Assembly (NCBI RefSeq): GCF_002929505.1
Contig: NZ_PJJL01000068.1
Coordinates: forward strand, 1-64,000
DNA: 64,000 nucleotides
Direction: 5' to 3'
From: Cryobacterium sp. Y57
GTDB taxonomy: Bacteria; Actinomycetota; Actinomycetes; Actinomycetales; Microbacteriaceae
Position numbers and translations under genes: made by a program. Below, in pieces: positions 60,264-64,000 of the stretch. How positions within the stretch are numbered: position 1 is the first letter of the stretch; each line of letters begins with the position of its first letter. The notes under the pieces were generated by a model, which had not been told where the DNA came from, did not search any database, and saw only the letters and a list, made by a program, of their open reading frames with translations.

Positions 60264-63200
60264 TAGTAGTCCACTTTCTGGCTGCGACGACGAATCACGG
60301 TGACCTCGTCGCGTTGGTTCCCGGTTGGGCCGAGGTAGTTGAAGGCGAAGGACAGCTGGGCGTAGCCGCCGATCAGGTGGCTGGGTTTCAAGAGGATGCG
60401 GGTCAGCGCGTTGTTGGTGCCGCCGCGCATACCGCTGGTTTCGGCGACCGGCACGTTGATGGTGCGGTCCTTCGCGTGGTACATGTACACCGTGCCTTCC
60501 GGCATGCGGTGCGAGACGATCGCCCTCGCCACGACGACGCCGTTGCGGTTGTACGACTCGATCCACTCGTTGTCGCGCACGCCGATCTTGTCGGCGTCCT
60601 GCGGGCTCATCCAGATGGTCGGCCCGCCGCGAGAGAGCGAGAGCATGAGCAGGTTGTCCTGGTATTCGGAGTGGATCGACCACTTCGAGTGCGGGGTCAG
60701 ATAGCGCACGGCGACCTCCGCGTGACCTGCGGCTCCGGTCACCCCGGCACTTGAGACGCTGGTCGCGCCGACGATCGAATCGTCGAACAGGCGGTGCATG
60801 TCCAGCGGCGGCCGAAAGATGGGGAGTTGCTCGCCGAGCTCGATCATCCAGTCGTGGTCGAGGTAGAAGTGCTGGCGACCGGTGAGGGTATGCCAGGGCT
60901 TCAGGTGCTCGACGTTGATGGTGAAAGCGCTGTAGCGGCGACCACCGTGCTCGGAACCCGACCACTCCGGGGAGGTAAGCACCGGAACCGGCGCTCCCTG
61001 CACATCCGGGTAGCTGAATCGGCGGCCCTCGTTGTCGCTGGCCAGTTGGGCGAGCTTGACGCCGGTGCGTTCCTCGAGCTGGCGAAAACCCTGGGTGCCG
61101 AGGCGGCCGTTGGTGGTGCCGGACAGTGCCAGCACCATTTCGCAGGCGTGGATCGCCGTCGACAGGCGCGGACGGCCGGCGGCTGGCCCGCTGGGCACCA
61201 GGCCATTCTTCTTGCCGAGGTAGGCGACCTCCACGTCGGGGTTGAATTTCACCCCTTTGGTGACCATGCCGAGCTTCGCGGTGAGCGGGCCGAGCGCGCC
61301 GAGCTGCGCGGCAAAGGCCGGATAGTCGCGTTCGACAACGACGAGCCTCGGCATGGTGACCCCGGGAATGAGCGGCTGGTCGCTGAGCACAATACCGTGC
61401 GGCGTGGCCATGCCGTCGGGGGTGTCGTGCTGCAGCGGAGCGGCGACGAGGTCTTTCCGCACGCCCAGGTGCGTCACCGACATTTCGGAGATTTTCGCGG
61501 CGAGCACGTGAAAGATGTCGAAGTCGGTCTTGGCCTGCCACGGCGGAGCGATCGCGGGGTTGAACGAGTGGATGAACGGATGCATGTCCGTCGTTGAGAG
61601 ATCGTTCTTCTCGTACCAGGTGGCCGGGGGCAACACCACGTCACTGTAAATAGTCGTCGACGTCATGCGGAAGTCGCTCGTGACCATCAGGTCGAGCTTG
61701 CCCTCCGGCGCGCTCTCATGCCATTTCATGGTTTTCGGACGGCGAGCCGGCATCGATTCGACGGCGCGCACAGCGGAGGGCGCCCCGAGCAGGTGCTTGA
61801 GAAAATACTCGTTGCCCTTGCCGGAAGAGCCGAGCACGTTGGCCCGCCACACCACGAGCACGCGGGGAAAGTTCTCGGGGGCGTCGGGGTCTTCGCAGGA
61901 GAACTCGAGCGAGCCGTCCCGGAGCGAATCGACCACGTATTCCGCTGGCGCTTGGCCCGCGGCTGCGGCGTCGTCGACGAGGTCGAGCGAGTTGCGGTTG
62001 AAGGTGGGGTAGCTGGGCATCCAGCCGCGTTTGGCCGAGTCGACCATGGTGTCCGCGGTGGTGCGTCCCGTGAATATGCCGGCGCCGAGCGGGCTTGCCA
62101 GGGTGTCGGCGCTGAGTCCGTCGTAGCGCCACTGGTCGGTGGCGAGGTAGAAGAAGCCGGTGCCGATCATCTGGCGCGGCGGTCGTACCCAGTCCAGGCC
62201 GAAGGCGTATTGGCCGTATCCGGTGAGGGGGCGCACCTTTTCCTGGCCGACATAGTGGGCCCAGCCGCCGCCGTTGACGCCCTGGCAGCCGGTCATGGTG
62301 GTGAGTGCGAGAAAGGCGCGGTAGATGGTGTCGGAGTGGAACCAGTGGTTGGTGCCGGCGCCCATCAGAATCATCGAACGACCCTGTGAGTCCTCGGCAT
62401 TCTGCGCGAACTCGCGGCCGATGCGCGCGGCGGCCTGCCACGGCACCGAGGTGATCTCTTCCTGCCAGGCAGGGGTGCCGGGCGTCGTCGCGTCGTCGTA
62501 CCCGGTGGGCCACACGCCCGGCAGGCCGGGACGACCGACGGCGTACTGGGCGAGCAGCAGGTCGAACACGGTCGTCACAAGCACGCCGGCGACGAGGCGT
62601 ACCGGTACGCCGCGGCGCACGATACCGGCCGCTCCAGCGTGCTGTTCACCGGCATTATCTGCGCCCGGCGTGACGTCGAAGCGGGGCAGGTCGATTGCGA
62701 CGGTGGCACCGTCGTAATCGGGGGCATCCGCTATCGAGAGCAGCGGATCGCGGCCCTCGAGGTCGAGGTTCCAGGTGCCCTTGTCGGCCTCGCTGAACCG
62801 GTGGCCGATCGAACCGTTCGGCACGAACGGTTCGGCGTTTTCGTCGAGCATGAGGGTTTTGAAGGCAGCGCTCGACACCGATGCGTCGGTGCCGGGCAGC
62901 GCGTCAGCCGTCAGGAACTTGCCGGGAACCCAGGCATCCTGGCGCGGGGTGAGTGCGATCAGGTAGGAGGAGTCGCTGAACTTCTTCATATAGTCAACGA
63001 AACACGGGGTGCGCCGGTCGACCAGAAATTCCTTTAGCACGACGTGCCCCATGGCGAGCGCGAGGGCGCCGTCGGTGCCGGGGTGCACGGCAAGCCACTC
63101 GTCGGCGAACTTGGAGTTGTCGGCATAGTCGGGCGAGACCGTGATGACTTTCTGGCCGCGGTAACGGGCTTCCACCATGAAGTGGGCATCGGGGGTGCGG

Positions 63201-64000
63201 GTAACGGGAACGTTGGAGCCCCACATGATCAGGTAGCTCGAGTTCCACCAGTCGGCCGATTCGGGAACGTCGGTCTGGTCGCCGAACACCTGTGGGCTCG
63301 CCACCGGCAGGTCGGCGTACCAGTCGTAGAACGAGAGCATGGTGCCACCGAGCAGCGAGATGAAGCGGTTGCCAACGCCCTGGGACACGATCGACATGGC
63401 CGGAATCGGGCTGAAACCGGCAATCCGGTCCGGGCCGTATTTCTTGATGGTGTGCACGTGTGCGGCGGCGACGATTTCGGCGGCCTCATCCCAGCTGGCA
63501 CGCACCAGTCCGCCCTGCCCGCGGGCACTCTTGTACTGGCGGGCGGTCTCGGGGTTATCGGTGATCTCCGCCCAGGCGAGCACCGGGTCGCCTAGACGGG
63601 CCTTCGCTTCGCGATAGAGGTTCAGCAGTACACCGCGCACGTACGGGTAGCGCACCCGGGTCGGCGAGTAGGTGTACCAACTGAAAGCGGCGCCGCGGGG
63701 GCAACCGCGCGGTTCGTATTCGGGGCTGTCCGGGCCGACACTGGGATAGTCGGTCTGTTGGGTTTCCCAGGTGATGATGCCGTCTTTGACGTACACCTTC
63801 CACGAGCAGCTGCCGGTGCAGTTCACGCCGTGGGTGGACCGCACCTCTTTATCGTGGGTCCACCGGTCACGGTAGAACGTGTCGGCGGCGCGGCCGCCGT
63901 TCTTGAACACGCTGCGCAGGTCTTCGCTGGTTTCGCCGCGGCGCAGAAAGCGGCCGAGCTTGATCAAAGAGTCGGCGACCGGGCCGTCGGTGCCGGGCTT
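60263..64000 (-). CDS. narG: Respiratory nitrate reductase alpha subunit (5' end beyond window)
   Basis: Catalytic molybdo-bis-MGD subunit reducing nitrate to nitrite. About 1245 residues are present; the frame is open at the right edge, where it reads K-P-G-T-D-G-P-V-A-D-S-L, so the first few codons lie outside. Near the N-terminus H-G-V-N-C-T-G-S-C-S-W-K and E-P-R-G-C-P-R-G-A supply the His/Cys ligands of the [4Fe-4S] cluster. W-G-S-N-V-P-V-T-R-T-P-D-A and Y-R-G-Q-K are cofactor-binding blocks. There is no twin-arginine signal, so the active site faces the cytoplasm. First of narGHJI in the window; the promoter lies beyond 64000. Confidence 0.97.
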   Translation of the reverse strand, partial: KPGTDGPVADSLIKLGRFLRRGETSEDLRSVFKNGGRAADTFYRDRWTHDKEVRSTHGVNCTGSCSWKVYVKDGIITWETQQTDYPSVGPDSPEYEPRGCPRGAAFSWYTYSPTRVRYPYVRGVLLNLYREAKARLGDPVLAWAEITDNPETARQYKSARGQGGLVRASWDEAAEIVAAAHVHTIKKYGPDRIAGFSPIPAMSIVSQGVGNRFISLLGGTMLSFYDWYADLPVASPQVFGDQTDVPESADWWNSSYLIMWGSNVPVTRTPDAHFMVEARYRGQKVITVSPDYADNSKFADEWLAVHPGTDGALALAMGHVVLKEFLVDRRTPCFVDYMKKFSDSSYLIALTPRQDAWVPGKFLTADALPGTDASVSSAAFKTLMLDENAEPFVPNGSIGHRFSEADKGTWNLDLEGRDPLLSIADAPDYDGATVAIDLPRFDVTPGADNAGEQHAGAAGIVRRGVPVRLVAGVLVTTVFDLLLAQYAVGRPGLPGVWPTGYDDATTPGTPAWQEEITSVPWQAAARIGREFAQNAEDSQGRSMILMGAGTNHWFHSDTIYRAFLALTTMTGCQGVNGGGWAHYVGQEKVRPLTGYGQYAFGLDWVRPPRQMIGTGFFYLATDQWRYDGLSADTLASPLGAGIFTGRTTADTMVDSAKRGWMPSYPTFNRNSLDLVDDAAAAGQAPAEYVVDSLRDGSLEFSCEDPDAPENFPRVLVVWRANVLGSSGKGNEYFLKHLLGAPSAVRAVESMPARRPKTMKWHESAPEGKLDLMVTSDFRMTSTTIYSDVVLPPATWYEKNDLSTTDMHPFIHSFNPAIAPPWQAKTDFDIFHVLAAKISEMSVTHLGVRKDLVAAPLQHDTPDGMATPHGIVLSDQPLIPGVTMPRLVVVERDYPAFAAQLGALGPLTAKLGMVTKGVKFNPDVEVAYLGKKNGLVPSGPAAGRPRLSTAIHACEMVLALSGTTNGRLGTQGFRQLEERTGVKLAQLASDNEGRRFSYPDVQGAPVPVLTSPEWSGSEHGGRRYSAFTINVEHLKPWHTLTGRQHFYLDHDWMIELGEQLPIFRPPLDMHRLFDDSIVGATSVSSAGVTGAAGHAEVAVRYLTPHSKWSIHSEYQDNLLMLSLSRGGPTIWMSPQDADKIGVRDNEWIESYNRNGVVVARAIVSHRMPEGTVYMYHAKDRTINVPVAETSGMRGGTNNALTRILLKPSHLIGGYAQLSFAFNYLGPTGNQRDEVTVIRRRSQKVDY

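Noticed and set aside
58371-60266. Long plus-strand frame opposite narH
   Set aside because: Antisense shadow of narH; no ribosome site or recognisable domain.
60264-61541. N-terminal extension of the narH frame into narG
   Set aside because: Arg/Pro-rich out-of-frame reading of narG; NarH begins at the TAATG junction.

Overview
The window looks like chromosomal DNA of a high-GC actinobacterium, most probably a Microbacteriaceae member (order Micrococcales). The evidence is a DUF7882 protein, an Rv2578c-type radical SAM protein, a DinB/mycothiol-type protein, a DUF6457 protein beside mobA, malate:quinone oxidoreductase, and an actinobacterial small SRP RNA. The heptamer GCATCCG/CGGATGC is strikingly frequent. 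Many operons are tightly packed with ATGA, TAATG or TGATG overlaps.

Layout. 1-3.6 kb: a tandem octamer repeat, a double zinc-ribbon protein, a low-molecular-weight phosphatase and a DUF4012 envelope protein. 4-9.3 kb: a DUF7882 protein, an operon of a histidine-kinase-like protein, its membrane partner and thymidine kinase, and a radical SAM protein whose C-terminus is built partly from a dispersed GC-rich palindrome. 9.5-12.4 kb: a type IB topoisomerase that appears to start at ATT, an acidic Ser-Asp protein, a YtxH-like protein, and a repeat-rich gap. 12.4-21 kb: malate:quinone oxidoreductase, then a signalling locus (response regulator, degenerate Hpt protein, degenerate GGDEF protein, PAS histidine kinase, GGDEF-EAL protein). 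21-27 kb: asd, ask, recR and dnaX. 27-34 kb: ackA, pta and phosphoketolase with a divergent LysR regulator, giving a route from sugar phosphates through acetyl phosphate to acetate and ATP. 34-37.8 kb: an epimerase, an aldo/keto reductase, the SRP RNA, tRNA-Ser(GGA) followed by tandem copies of its own 3' end, a DinB protein and a probably broken reading frame. 37.8-44 kb: a catabolic operon (asparaginase-like, NodB/PgdA-like hydrolase, MFS transporter, two SDRs) divergent from a LacI regulator, with two identical-core palindromic operators between them. 44-64 kb: a molybdenum and nitrate-respiration region (modABC with an HTH-TOBE regulator, moeB-rhodanese, moeA, moaC, mobA, DUF6457, moaD, moaE, mog, narK, narGHJI), with narG running off the right edge.

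The last region is functionally coherent: molybdate uptake, pterin cofactor assembly and guanylylation, nitrate transport, then the molybdoenzyme. moaA is not in the window.

The most unusual signals are non-coding. (i) Two elements bounded by inverted GCATAACTCCTGCAA arms, 35 kb apart, have exactly the same arm spacing but dissimilar interiors. (ii) A family of GC-rich palindromes shares a TTCTAA centre. (iii) tRNA-Ser 3'-end duplications look like used attachment sites. Two genes also look as if they start at ATT.
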